Of a stretch of 29,668 bases of DNA, positions 23,265 to 29,668 are shown piece by piece; the first letter of the stretch is position 1; each line of letters begins with the position of its first letter. A model generated the notes under the pieces. The model was not told the origin of the DNA. It did not search any database and saw only the letters and a program-made list of their open reading frames with translations. The position numbers were made by a program, and so were the translations under genes. Source of the stretch: Clostridia bacterium (lineage in GTDB: Bacteria > Bacillota_A > Clostridia > Christensenellales > Aristaeellaceae); assembly GCA_017412025.1 (NCBI GenBank), contig JAFQOY010000257.1, positions 1 through 29,668 of the forward strand, written 5' to 3'.

Positions 23265-23873
23265 TTGCGTCTTTCTCTGCGCGCCGTCTGCCTCAATCTG
23301 CTGGGCAGCGCGATTCTCGCCTTCGGCCTTTACAACGTGCACGCCTTTTCCGTCGTCACCGAGGGCGGCATGCTGGGCGTCACGCTTTTTCTCAACCACT
23401 GGTTTGCCATCTCGCCCTCTCTCTCCGGCCTTGTCATCAATGCAGCCTGCTATCTGGCCGGATGGCGCACGCTCGGGCGGATGTTTATCCTGTATTCCAT
23501 CGTCGCCGGCGGCGGTTTCTCCGTGTTCTATGCGCTCTTTGAGCGCTTTCCGCCGCTGTGGCCCCAGCTTGCGTCCATGCCGCTGTGCGCCGCGCTGGTG
23601 GGCGCGCTGTTTGTCGGCATCGGCGTCGGCCTCTGCGTGCGCACAGGCGGCGCGCCCGGCGGAGACGACGCGCTGGCGATGACCCTCAGCCTTCTGCTCC
23701 ATCAGCCGATTGAGCGCATCTATCTCGTCAGTGATCTGCTCGCTCTGGCGCTCTGTTCCACCTATCTGCCCGCCGGGAATCTCGCCTGCTCCCTGCTCAC
23801 CGTCGTCCTCTCCGGGCAGATCATCGGGCTCATCCAGCGCATTCCCTCCACATCCAAATCAAATCCGTCATAA
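23265..23873 (+). CDS. YitT/YczE-type membrane protein
   Basis: A 202-residue membrane protein with about five hydrophobic segments. It matches the YitT family: VVTEGGMLGVTLFLNHWFAISP, LVINAACYLAGWRTLG, and the conserved RTGGAPGGDDALAM. The usual C-terminal DUF2179 domain is absent, as in shorter relatives. The promoter -10 lies at 23228-23233, so any start before that is excluded; the TTG at 23265-23267 (MRLSLRAVCLNLLG) with AAAGGA 11 bases upstream is my choice. Function in this family is unknown; a transporter role is often assumed. Confidence 0.82.
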   Translation: MRLSLRAVCLNLLGSAILAFGLYNVHAFSVVTEGGMLGVTLFLNHWFAISPSLSGLVINAACYLAGWRTLGRMFILYSIVAGGGFSVFYALFERFPPLWPQLASMPLCAALVGALFVGIGVGLCVRTGGAPGGDDALAMTLSLLLHQPIERIYLVSDLLALALCSTYLPAGNLACSLLTVVLSGQIIGLIQRIPSTSKSNPS

Positions 23874-23878
23874 ATAAA

Positions 23879-23931
23879 GAGCGCGCCGCCCACATCTGAA
23901 ACCAATTCTTCAGATTGCAGGCGACGCGCTC
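23879..23931. terminator. bidirectional terminator, yitT-like / serine hydrolase
   Basis: GAGCGCG (23879-23885) pairs with CGCGCTC (23925-23931), then CGCC with GGCG after one mismatch, and an inner ATCTGAA/TTCAGAT stem (23894-23900 with 23909-23915). The flanks are AT-rich on both sides. It separates two convergent genes. Confidence 0.75.
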
Positions 23932-23953
23932 CACTTTATATATTTCTGCCCTT

Positions 23954-25108
23954 TTACTTCAGATAAGCCTCTTCGGCGATCCCGGCCAGCCTGCGGCAGA
24001 TGCGCATGATGCCGTCTTCCCTTCCGCTGTTGCAGCCGTTGGTCATCACCACCAGCACAAGCTCACTTTCCGGCTCGACATACAGATTGCACACCACGCC
24101 CTCGTCCGTACCCTGGTGGCCGTAAACCCTCCGCCCTTCAAAGAGCGTATCCTGACGGATGGTAAAGAAGGAATACGGCGATTTACTCGTGATGCCGTCC
24201 GTATCCTCGCTGTGCTCCGCGCGCATCATCGCGATGGCCTCTTCGCTGAGCACACGCACGCCGTCTACCGTGCCGTCTCCGCAGATTGCGATGCCCAGTT
24301 TGGCCAGATCACGCGGACGGATCTGCAGGCTGCCGATCGTCGTGCGATAGTGGATATCAGGATTGGCCTCCGCCAGATACTCCTGCCGCAGCATATAGGA
24401 GGGCGCGGCATAGAGCGATCCGTCCTTCTTGTACGTTGCGCAGATATACTCCGGCTCCTCCAGCTGGCTGACATGATAGGCAGCGTCGATCCCCAGCGGG
24501 AGAAAGAGCGATTCGCGCATGTAGGTCGATACGTCCTTCCCCGTCACCGCCTCCACAACCGCGCCGGTGATGCCTGCGCCGAAATTGGAATATGTGTACT
24601 GGCTGCCCGGACGCACCTTGCTCTTGAAATTGGATCCGGCTTTTTTCTTCACGTCGATCATATCGGAAAGGATTGACGATTTGCGCGCAAACGAACTGTT
24701 TTCCACCATGCCCGCCGTATGGGACATCAGGTGCCTGAGCGTAATCGGCGTATCCATATACCGCTTATTGCGCACCGTGTATCCAAGATAATTGCTGATG
24801 TCCTCATCCGGAGCGAGCAGCCCCTCGTCCATCATCTTCATGATGCCGATGCCGGTCACCAGCTTGGTCACCGACGCGCAGCGGAAATAGGACCGATCCG
24901 TCACCGGCACGCCGGTCGTCTTCTGCTGTACGCCATAGTAGCGCTCATAGACGATCTCACCATGCTGGGCGATGACAAACGCGCCGCCCACGCTCTTCAT
25001 GGCGCGGAAAACCTGATCCACCTGCTCATCCATGCTCATATCCTGCGCAGACGCCAGCATGGGGCACATCATCAGAAGCAGCACAAGCGCCAACAATCTC
25101 TTTGCCAT
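23954..25108 (-). CDS. secreted serine hydrolase of the beta-lactamase/DD-peptidase family
   Basis: A 384-residue exported protein. The signal peptide spans about residues 1-21 (LLALVLLLMMCPMLASA). Family S12/class C catalytic motifs are SVTK (79-82, Ser and Lys of SxxK), YSN in QYTYSNFG, and GHQG in place of KTG. Such proteins act as D-Ala-D-Ala carboxypeptidases, esterases or amidases; the sequence does not show which, and resistance to antibiotics should not be assumed. GGAGG precedes the ATG at 25106-25108. Its promoter is at 25141-25169. Confidence 0.88.
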   Translation of the reverse strand: MAKRLLALVLLLMMCPMLASAQDMSMDEQVDQVFRAMKSVGGAFVIAQHGEIVYERYYGVQQKTTGVPVTDRSYFRCASVTKLVTGIGIMKMMDEGLLAPDEDISNYLGYTVRNKRYMDTPITLRHLMSHTAGMVENSSFARKSSILSDMIDVKKKAGSNFKSKVRPGSQYTYSNFGAGITGAVVEAVTGKDVSTYMRESLFLPLGIDAAYHVSQLEEPEYICATYKKDGSLYAAPSYMLRQEYLAEANPDIHYRTTIGSLQIRPRDLAKLGIAICGDGTVDGVRVLSEEAIAMMRAEHSEDTDGITSKSPYSFFTIRQDTLFEGRRVYGHQGTDEGVVCNLYVEPESELVLVVMTNGCNSGREDGIMRICRRLAGIAEEAYLK

Positions 25109-25140
25109 GGTATTCCTCCGGTTTCACTTGTCATACGCAA

Positions 25141-25169
25141 ATCATAACACCCGCGCAGGAAGCTTTCAA
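25141..25169 (-). promoter_or_regulatory. promoter of the serine hydrolase gene
   Basis: On the minus strand TTGAAA (25164-25169), a 17-base spacer and TATGAT (25141-25146). A 10-base stem (25148-25157 with 25178-25187, CACCCGCGCA/TGCGCGGGTG) straddles the -35 and may end the gntR transcript. Confidence 0.7.
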
Positions 25170-25194
25170 GCCCCTTTTGCGCGGGTGCTGCATT

Positions 25195-25887
25195 TTACGT
25201 TCTGGCCTGCTTGATGTACTGCGGATACACCCTGCGGATGCTCTCCTCGTCCACCTTTGCGCGGCTCAAATGCAATTTCATCATCTCTTTGGCTTTTCCC
25301 GCATCCCGGACTGCAATCGCCTCGCAGATCGCCTGATGATCCTCGATGATCCTCTGATCCTTCACGACGCCCAGCGCCATGAAGCGGACGCGATCAAAGT
25401 GGATCGTCATGCTGCCGAGCATGTTGAACGTATTCTCCTTCTGGGCAATCCGGAAGAGCGCCTCATGGAAAGCGTCGTCCAGTTCCGTCAGATTCAGCGA
25501 ATCCGCCATATCCGGCTCCTGCGTCATCAGCTGCAGGCGCACGTTCTGGCGCAGCTGCGCGATATCCGCCGCCGTCGCACGCTCACAGACCTGATCGAGA
25601 ATCGCAACCTCGAGCACCTCTCTTGCAAAGCGCGCCTCGTCGACCAGCGCATAGTCAATCAGCGCAATGCGGCTGCCGCGCTGGGGAAGCACGTCCACCA
25701 CCCGGCATTTCGCCAGATCCATCAGCGCCTCGCGCACCGGCGTCCGGCTCAGGCCCATCTGCGCCGCCAGCTCGTTTTCGCTGACCATCGCGCCGGGAAC
25801 CAGCTCCATCGTGATGATGTTGCTCTTGAGGATTCTGCGGGCATAATCCCGCGCTGTTTCAGCGTGATGCCTCTCTTCAATCCTCAT
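25195..25887 (-). CDS. GntR-family regulator, FCD subgroup
   Basis: A 230-residue protein with a winged helix at about 10-75 (LVPGAMVSENELAAQMGLSRTPVREALM, then RGSRIALID) and an all-helical FCD ligand domain at about 90-220. Residues typical of the metal/acid site are visible: DDAFHEALF, IIEDHQAI and MKLHLSRA. It lies downstream of the uxuB-like gene on the same strand, separated by a terminator, so its natural target is probably that gene. Uronate- or gluconate-type effectors are usual for such pairs; the effector here is inferred. Confidence 0.9.
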   Translation of the reverse strand: MRIEERHHAETARDYARRILKSNIITMELVPGAMVSENELAAQMGLSRTPVREALMDLAKCRVVDVLPQRGSRIALIDYALVDEARFAREVLEVAILDQVCERATAADIAQLRQNVRLQLMTQEPDMADSLNLTELDDAFHEALFRIAQKENTFNMLGSMTIHFDRVRFMALGVVKDQRIIEDHQAICEAIAVRDAGKAKEMMKLHLSRAKVDEESIRRVYPQYIKQART

Positions 25888-25907
25888 GGTGTATCACCGT
25901 CCTGTGT

Positions 25908-25948
25908 AAAAAAGAATCAAAATCAGCCCGCCGCACTGCAGCGGGCTG
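25908..25948 (-). terminator. terminator of the uxuB-like gene
   Basis: On the minus strand CAGCCCGC and GCGGGCTG (25941-25948 with 25924-25931) form an 8-base stem, followed by ATTTTGATTC and a run of six T residues. GntR probably depends on readthrough, or on a weak promoter I cannot see. Confidence 0.8.
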
Positions 25949-25960
25949 AGATATGGAGCG

Positions 25961-27571
25961 TTACGCGAGGTACTTCTTCAGCGTCGCGCGGACAGCGCCC
26001 ACGCCCGCAAGCTCCTCGACGAACATCTGCTCGATGCGGTCCGCCAGACCGATCTTGCACAGATCGCTGCCGAAGATGACCTCGTTGGAGAGGATCTCGC
26101 GCAGCTGGCCCTTGTAGGTCTCCGGCTTGCCAACCTCGATGCCCACGAGCTTCGCCTGCAGATCCGCCTTCATCGGGTCGGAAGAGATCTCGATGGCCTC
26201 GCCGTCGTCGCCCACGCCCAGCAGATAGCGCATCCAGCCGGCGATCGCCAGCGGGATGGAGACGAGCGTATCCATATCGCGGCCCTGCGCGACATAGCTC
26301 TTGATGGTCTCGCCGAAGCGGATACCGACCTTCTGGGAGGTATCGGTCGCAATGCGGCGCGGATCATCCGGCATGAACACGTTGGGCAGACGCTCGTTCA
26401 TCACCTCGTCGATGAACGCCTTCGGGCTGAGGATCTTCGGATCGACGACGACCGGCAGGCCCTCGACATAGCCAAGGCGCTTGACCAGCTTGACCAGATC
26501 CTCGTCCTTCATCTCCTCGCAGATGAGGGTGTAGCGCAGCAGACAGCCATAGACGGCCAGCGCGGTGTGCAGCGGGTTGAGGCAGGTGGTGACCTTCATG
26601 CGCTCCGTGCAGTTGACGGTGTCGCGGTCGGTCAGGTAGACGCCGGCCTTCTCAAGCGCCGGACGGCCATTCGGGAAGCGGTCTTCCACAACCAGATACT
26701 GCGGACGCTCAGCGTTGACGAACGGCGCAATGAAGGTATTGCGGGAGGTGACGATCGGAGACATGTCCTCGATACCATCTTCCAGCAGGGAATCCTCCAC
26801 GACCTTCGCCGGGCGCGGGGTGATCTTGTCGATCATGCTCCACGGGAACGCGACCTTCGCCTCGTCCTCCAGGTAGGCAATGAAGTCTTCGCCGACAAAG
26901 CCGTTTGCCAGCCAGGCGCGCGCAATCTCCACGACGGAGCTCTTGAGCTTCTCGCCGTTGTGGCTGCAGTTGTCCATGGAAACGAGTGCGATCGGATACG
27001 CGCCGGCGTTGAAGCGCTTGAACATCATCGCGCAGACGATGCTCATCGCATGGCGGGCGGCGTCCGGACCTTCGTTCATGTCCGCCACCACGACCGGCAT
27101 CAGTTCGCCAGCCATGTTGCGCAGCGCATAGCCCTTCTCCGTGATGGTGAAGGAGACCATCTGCAGGGACGGATTGACAAAGATCTCCGCAAAGCGGGCC
27201 ATCTGCTGGGCGTCCTTGGCGTCCGCGCGCAGGCCTTCCGCCACGGAAGCGATGATCTCGCGGCTGGTGGTCGCGTCCGGATTGAGGGTCACGTTCATCG
27301 TCAGGCAATCGAACGCGTCGTAGATCTTCGTGATGATCTCGTAGTCAAAGGTGTCCGCCGCGACGATGCCGCGATCGGCAAGACCTTCGTTCAGAAGCCT
27401 CTGCTGCAGGGCGGCGATAAAGCCGCGGAAAATGTTGCCGGCGCCAAAGTGCACCCAGATCGGGTTGGCCTTGGTACGCTCTACCATAGCATCCACGTCG
27501 TACGCAGGCAGCAGGACGTTGGCCTTCTCCCACGCAGCGCGATCCGCAAGCGCGGCACGATTCATCTTCAT
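25961..27571 (-). CDS. uxuB: mannitol-dehydrogenase-family fructuronate reductase
   Basis: A 536-residue NAD-dependent polyol/uronate dehydrogenase. The Rossmann start is WVHFGAGNIFRGF; the catalytic core is ALVSMDNCSHNGEKL (the family's MDN motif with a downstream Lys), and CLNPLHTALAVYG is the second domain's conserved helix. UxuB reduces fructuronate to mannonate in glucuronate breakdown. Mannitol, mannonate and fructuronate enzymes share this scaffold, so substrate is not certain; the partnered FCD-type GntR regulator favours uronates. GGGAGGG precedes the ATG at 27569-27571. No uxuA or kdg genes lie in the window. Confidence 0.85.
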   Translation of the reverse strand: MKMNRAALADRAAWEKANVLLPAYDVDAMVERTKANPIWVHFGAGNIFRGFIAALQQRLLNEGLADRGIVAADTFDYEIITKIYDAFDCLTMNVTLNPDATTSREIIASVAEGLRADAKDAQQMARFAEIFVNPSLQMVSFTITEKGYALRNMAGELMPVVVADMNEGPDAARHAMSIVCAMMFKRFNAGAYPIALVSMDNCSHNGEKLKSSVVEIARAWLANGFVGEDFIAYLEDEAKVAFPWSMIDKITPRPAKVVEDSLLEDGIEDMSPIVTSRNTFIAPFVNAERPQYLVVEDRFPNGRPALEKAGVYLTDRDTVNCTERMKVTTCLNPLHTALAVYGCLLRYTLICEEMKDEDLVKLVKRLGYVEGLPVVVDPKILSPKAFIDEVMNERLPNVFMPDDPRRIATDTSQKVGIRFGETIKSYVAQGRDMDTLVSIPLAIAGWMRYLLGVGDDGEAIEISSDPMKADLQAKLVGIEVGKPETYKGQLREILSNEVIFGSDLCKIGLADRIEQMFVEELAGVGAVRATLKKYLA

Positions 27572-27587
27572 AGTGGAACCCTCCCGT

Positions 27588-27601
27588 ATATACTAGTATA
27601 T
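27588..27601. promoter_or_regulatory. 14-bp perfect palindrome, candidate GntR operator
   Basis: ATATACTAGTATAT is a perfect 14-base palindrome lying between the promoter and the ribosome site, about 12 bases past the -10 element. Its position would block transcription when bound. GntR-FCD operators are usually short AT-rich palindromes. No second copy was seen before gntR. Confidence 0.55.
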
Positions 27602-27612
27602 TAGGTAAAGTG

Positions 27613-27641
27613 ATTATAACATATGCGGCCCATTTTGACCA
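27613..27641 (-). promoter_or_regulatory. promoter of the uxuB-like gene
   Basis: On the minus strand TGGTCA (27636-27641), a 17-base spacer and a perfect TATAAT (27613-27618). The remaining intergenic DNA to 27830 has no gene I can support. Confidence 0.65.
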
Positions 27642-27830
27642 GTCATTTTGCCCATTTTTCACAAAAGTATCACATATTTCTCCTCAGAAGGCGCTTTCAG
27701 CGCATGCGAAGCCCCTTTTTTGCCTCTCCCTTGGCGCACATACGCGCAAATCCGCACGGGCAGCCCGCCTCCTCAGCCCTGTATTCAGGCTTCATCCGCA
27801 GATTGATAAAGGATTATGACGAAAATTGAA

Positions 27831-27859
27831 TTGCTTTTCCCTGCGAAAATCGCTATACT
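27831..27859 (+). promoter_or_regulatory. promoter of the TPR membrane protein gene
   Basis: TTGCTT (27831-27836), a 17-base spacer and TATACT (27854-27859), about 32 bases before the start codon. Confidence 0.6.
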
Positions 27860-27891
27860 GTAGTCATCGATTTTTGTGAAGGAGCATTCCC

Positions 27892-28710
27892 ATGATTCAT
27901 CTTTTTCCAAAGCTCAAGAACAAAACCCTGATCATGTGCGCGTGCTGCATCGCGTTTGCCGGCGTTTATCTGGCCATGAACCGCGCCGCCAATCCGCTTG
28001 TCATTCTGATCGCTCTGATCATCGCGCTTCTCCTCGTCGTCTTTTCCCAGCTCGTCATCTCCTATAATGTGCATAATCAGCTGCTGGGGATCCTCTACAA
28101 TCAGATGAACGTCGACGGGTTCCTCCGTCAGTATGAGCCATTTCTCAAGCTGAACCTGCAGCCCAATCTTCACCTGATGGTTCGTCTGCACCTGTCAAAT
28201 GCCTACTGCGCGCAGGGCAGGTTCAGCGATGCAAAGGCGCTGCTGGAATCCGTGACTGTCTCTCCCGGCAAAAAGCCCGAGGATGAGCTGCTTTCCCGTT
28301 TTGCACTCGTAAGCAACCTGTGCTATATCGCCCAGCAGCAGGAAGACGCGGCCGCCGCGCAGAAGCTGCTGAACCAGCTGCTTGAATACAAGGGAAAGCT
28401 GGAAGCGCTGCAGCTGAGCAAACCCGAAAAGAAGCGCATGGTCTTCAATACCGAGCTCAACGAGCAGGTCATGAGCTTCATGAACACCGGAAAGGCCGAC
28501 CTTGAAGCGCTTCGCACGCTGGTGCAGAATAACCCCCAGCAGCTGCACAGAGTAACCATCTCGCTCTGGCTCGCCAGAGCATACCTCGCAGAGAATAACC
28601 GCCGCGAGGCCGAAAAGCTGCTTGAGCGCATCGTCAATCTCGCTCCGGAGCTGTATCCCGGCAAAACGGCCGCCGCGCTCCTTGCTTCCCTGCCAGGCAA
28701 TCACGAATAA
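27892..28710 (+). CDS. TPR-like membrane protein of unknown function
   Basis: A 272-residue protein with two membrane segments near residues 13-29 (LIMCACCIAFAGVYLAM) and 36-58 (LVILIALIIALLLVVFSQL), then a helical soluble part of about 210 residues. The segments LHLSNAYCAQGRFSDAKALLE and LWLARAYLAENNRREAEKLLE have the spacing of tetratricopeptide repeats. I do not recognise the family. It probably forms a protein-binding domain at the membrane. GAAGGAG precedes the ATG. The gene is monocistronic, followed by a 12-base hairpin and then the tRNA-Lys gene. Confidence 0.78.
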   Translation: MIHLFPKLKNKTLIMCACCIAFAGVYLAMNRAANPLVILIALIIALLLVVFSQLVISYNVHNQLLGILYNQMNVDGFLRQYEPFLKLNLQPNLHLMVRLHLSNAYCAQGRFSDAKALLESVTVSPGKKPEDELLSRFALVSNLCYIAQQQEDAAAAQKLLNQLLEYKGKLEALQLSKPEKKRMVFNTELNEQVMSFMNTGKADLEALRTLVQNNPQQLHRVTISLWLARAYLAENNRREAEKLLERIVNLAPELYPGKTAAALLASLPGNHE

Positions 28711-28722
28711 GCTGTTTTCCTC

Positions 28723-28750
28723 CAGCGCCGCTGCGTTTGCAGCGGCGCTG
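28723..28750 (+). terminator. hairpin after the TPR gene
   Basis: A perfect 12-base GC-rich stem (28723-28734 with 28739-28750) and a 4-base loop follow the stop by 12 bases. No T-run follows, so it may act as a weak terminator or RNA stabiliser. Confidence 0.5.
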
Positions 28751-28794
28751 CGCTTATCTTCGCCCATTTGTTTCCATCCCGTATCGGGTTGGCG

Positions 28795-28848
28795 AGCACT
28801 TTTTTGAAAAAAAACGCAAATTCTGATGTTTTTTTCGAAAAAAGTGCT
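28795..28848. repeat. AT-rich inverted repeat before tRNA-Lys
   Basis: AGCACTTTTTTGAAAAAAA from 28795 pairs with TTTTTTTCGAAAAAAGTGCT ending at 28848, about 19 pairs with one bulged G and a 15-base loop. It abuts the -35 of the tRNA promoter. Confidence 0.7.
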
Positions 28849-28876
28849 TGCATTTTTCTTTTCACTGTGGTATACT
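28848..28876 (+). promoter_or_regulatory. promoter of tRNA-Lys
   Basis: TTGCAT (28848-28853), a 17-base spacer and TATACT (28871-28876), 41 bases before the mature tRNA. Confidence 0.75.
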
Positions 28877-28916
28877 ATTTTCCGTTGAGAGGGAAGACCT
28901 CAAAAATCTCATAAAT

Positions 28917-28992
28917 GCACCATTAGCTCAGTTGGTAGAGCACCTGACTCTTAATCAGGGTGTCCCGGGTTCGAGTCCCTGATGGTGCACCA
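28917..28992 (+). tRNA. tRNA-Lys (anticodon CTT)
   Basis: A complete 76-base cloverleaf with a 7-base acceptor stem GCACCAT/ATGGTGC, D arm AGCTCAGTTGGTAGAGC, anticodon arm CCTGA-CTCTTAA-TCAGG giving CTT (reads AAG), T arm TCCCGGGTTCGAGTCCCTGA and an encoded ACCA end. Confidence 0.97.
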
Positions 28993-29018
28993 TAAGCCAT
29001 GATGGGTAAAACCATCTT

Positions 29019-29055
29019 ACCACGTTCGATCTGGATCATCGAACGTGGTCTTTTT
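29019..29055 (+). terminator. terminator of tRNA-Lys
   Basis: A perfect 12-base stem ACCACGTTCGAT/ATCGAACGTGGT (29019-29030 with 29038-29049) is followed by CTTTTT. Confidence 0.9.
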
Positions 29056-29123
29056 GTATTCTGCTGCAACTGGATCTCGCAGCAGCCCTCCCGATCAATT
29101 CCCGCAAACCTCCTTTCTGCGGC

Positions 29124-29318
29124 CTAGAAGCCGCGCTCTTGTAAGTAATGGTCAAGCGCTTCGACCATCGTGTCTGTGATGGTGTACGCGGTGTCGTCAA
29201 CGTAACGCCTCAAGCGCGACGCCAATTCATCAGGCAGCCGGGCGCTGCACATGTATGATCCGCACGTTTGCCGCGTCCACTCGCGCTTGGTGGTCTCCTT
29301 GCGCGCTTTGTCCTTCAT
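29124..29318 (-). CDS. small ribbon-helix-helix protein
   Basis: A 64-residue protein. After a basic start (MKDKARKETTKREWTRQ) it reads SARLPDELASRLRRYVDDTAYTITDTMVEALDHYLQERG, which fits a ribbon-helix-helix fold: a short strand, helix A (DELASRLRRYV) and helix B (TDTMVEALDHYLQ). Such proteins are small DNA-binding regulators, common on plasmids, integrated elements and in toxin-antitoxin units; no partner toxin is visible. The ATG at 29316-29318 follows AAGGAGG by seven bases, which excludes the longer upstream frame. Confidence 0.7.
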   Translation of the reverse strand: MKDKARKETTKREWTRQTCGSYMCSARLPDELASRLRRYVDDTAYTITDTMVEALDHYLQERGF

Positions 29319-29350
29319 CACCGTTCCTCCTTCCGGATTGTAGTACACAC

Positions 29351-29380
29351 ATAGTAACACGGAAACAGAGAAGCGCGCAA
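29351..29380 (-). promoter_or_regulatory. promoter of the ribbon-helix-helix gene
   Basis: On the minus strand TTGCGC (29375-29380), an 18-base spacer and TACTAT (29351-29356), about 33 bases before the start. Confidence 0.5.
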
Positions 29381-29448
29381 GAGGGCAAAACGCAAAAAAG
29401 TATGATTTTTGAAACAAGTGGAGCAAAAACACATAAAACAATGCAAAA

Positions 29449-29529
29449 AAGAGCCATTTAAACGCATTATCTCGTAACAAGATGGGGAATTGCCCATTGG
29501 ATTTGAGATAGGCCGTTTAAATGGCTCTT
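29449..29529. repeat. 81-nt nested inverted repeat
   Basis: Outer arms AAGAGCCATTTAAACG (29449-29464) and CGTTTAAATGGCTCTT (29514-29529) are a perfect 16-base inverted repeat. Inside are TATCTC/GAGATA and ATGGG/CCCAT stems, giving one long jointed hairpin. On the minus strand the structure is followed by a T-run, so it may serve as a terminator for a gene entering from the right edge. Confidence 0.8.
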
Positions 29530-29668
29530 GTGTTTGATGCAGGGGCAGGCAGCGGGAGCAGCTGCGGCGGAGACCAAACCGCCGCAGCATCCTTGTTCTT
29601 GTCCCTCGGATCTGGAGGTATCACGCTGGCATTCCCTTGCTGCCTGCTGAAAGTATACGACACCCGGC
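29517..29668 (-). other. open frame at right edge, possible 3' end of a gene
   Basis: On the minus strand one frame is open from the window edge to a TAA at 29517-29519 inside the nested hairpin. Its translation includes NASVIPPDPRDKNKDAAAVW, then a Pro/Ala/Leu tail ending NTRAI. A second minus frame is also open here, so coding is uncertain. I recognise no family. Confidence 0.25.

Noticed and set aside
23954..25108. Antibiotic-resistance beta-lactamase
   Set aside because: The family motifs are present, but the HQG replacing KTG and the overall sequence fit general S12 hydrolases; no evidence of resistance function.
28978..29668. Duplicate of the tRNA-Lys 3' end as an att site
   Set aside because: No second copy of the T-arm/acceptor sequence could be found in the rest of the window.

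Overview
The window looks like a chromosomal segment of an endospore-forming, GC-rich member of the Bacillota, class Clostridia. The evidence is the cortex-lytic pair sleB-ypeB, a SpoIID-type protein, a SpoVK/CbbX-like AAA ATPase, a NusG-domain-II/Gx-transporter pair, strong AGGAGG ribosome sites and TTGACA/TATAAT promoters. I cannot fix the genus. The high GC content opens long antisense frames almost everywhere; I have treated these as shadows.

Layout. 1-955: 3' part of a galactokinase gene, cut by the left edge. 1255-2586: a MarR regulator followed by a DegV-family lipid-binding protein. 2662-5423 (minus): nadD-yqeK-rsfS-NusG_II-Gx transporter, joining NAD synthesis, Ap4A hydrolysis and ribosome silencing to a membrane pair usually linked to quinone or flavin redox biology. 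5560-6381: a membrane protein with a degenerate Mrr-nuclease-like domain. 6385-7134: a TrmN6-like methyltransferase. 7264-10086: a 940-residue secreted SpoIID protein with six SH3 repeats. 10333-11409: an ApbE flavin transferase lipoprotein.

11412-12017 is non-coding. It holds a terminator, three degenerate copies of a GC-rich palindromic repeat, and a minus-strand RNA unit of about 255 nt with its own near-perfect promoter and terminator, which I read as 6S RNA. 12018-17484 (minus) carries an orphan lipid-linked oligosaccharide flippase, a SpoVK-like AAA ATPase, a Uup-type ABC-F protein and a lipoprotein; the first three form one likely operon. 17905-18501 encodes a cysteine-rich protein resembling a spore surface component and faces the ypeB-sleB unit. 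That unit is preceded by a small secreted ORF overlapping the sleB start, then ispE and an aminopeptidase P.

23265-29668: a YitT-like membrane protein, a secreted serine hydrolase, a uxuB-like fructuronate reductase with a downstream GntR regulator and a perfect 14-bp palindrome at its start site, a TPR membrane protein, tRNA-Lys(CTT), and a small ribbon-helix-helix protein beside an unusual 81-nt nested inverted repeat.

Most of the window is ordinary core genome. The least explained items are the Cys-rich protein, the degenerate Mrr-like membrane protein, the small ORF coupled to sleB, and the structured DNA near the tRNA-Lys gene.
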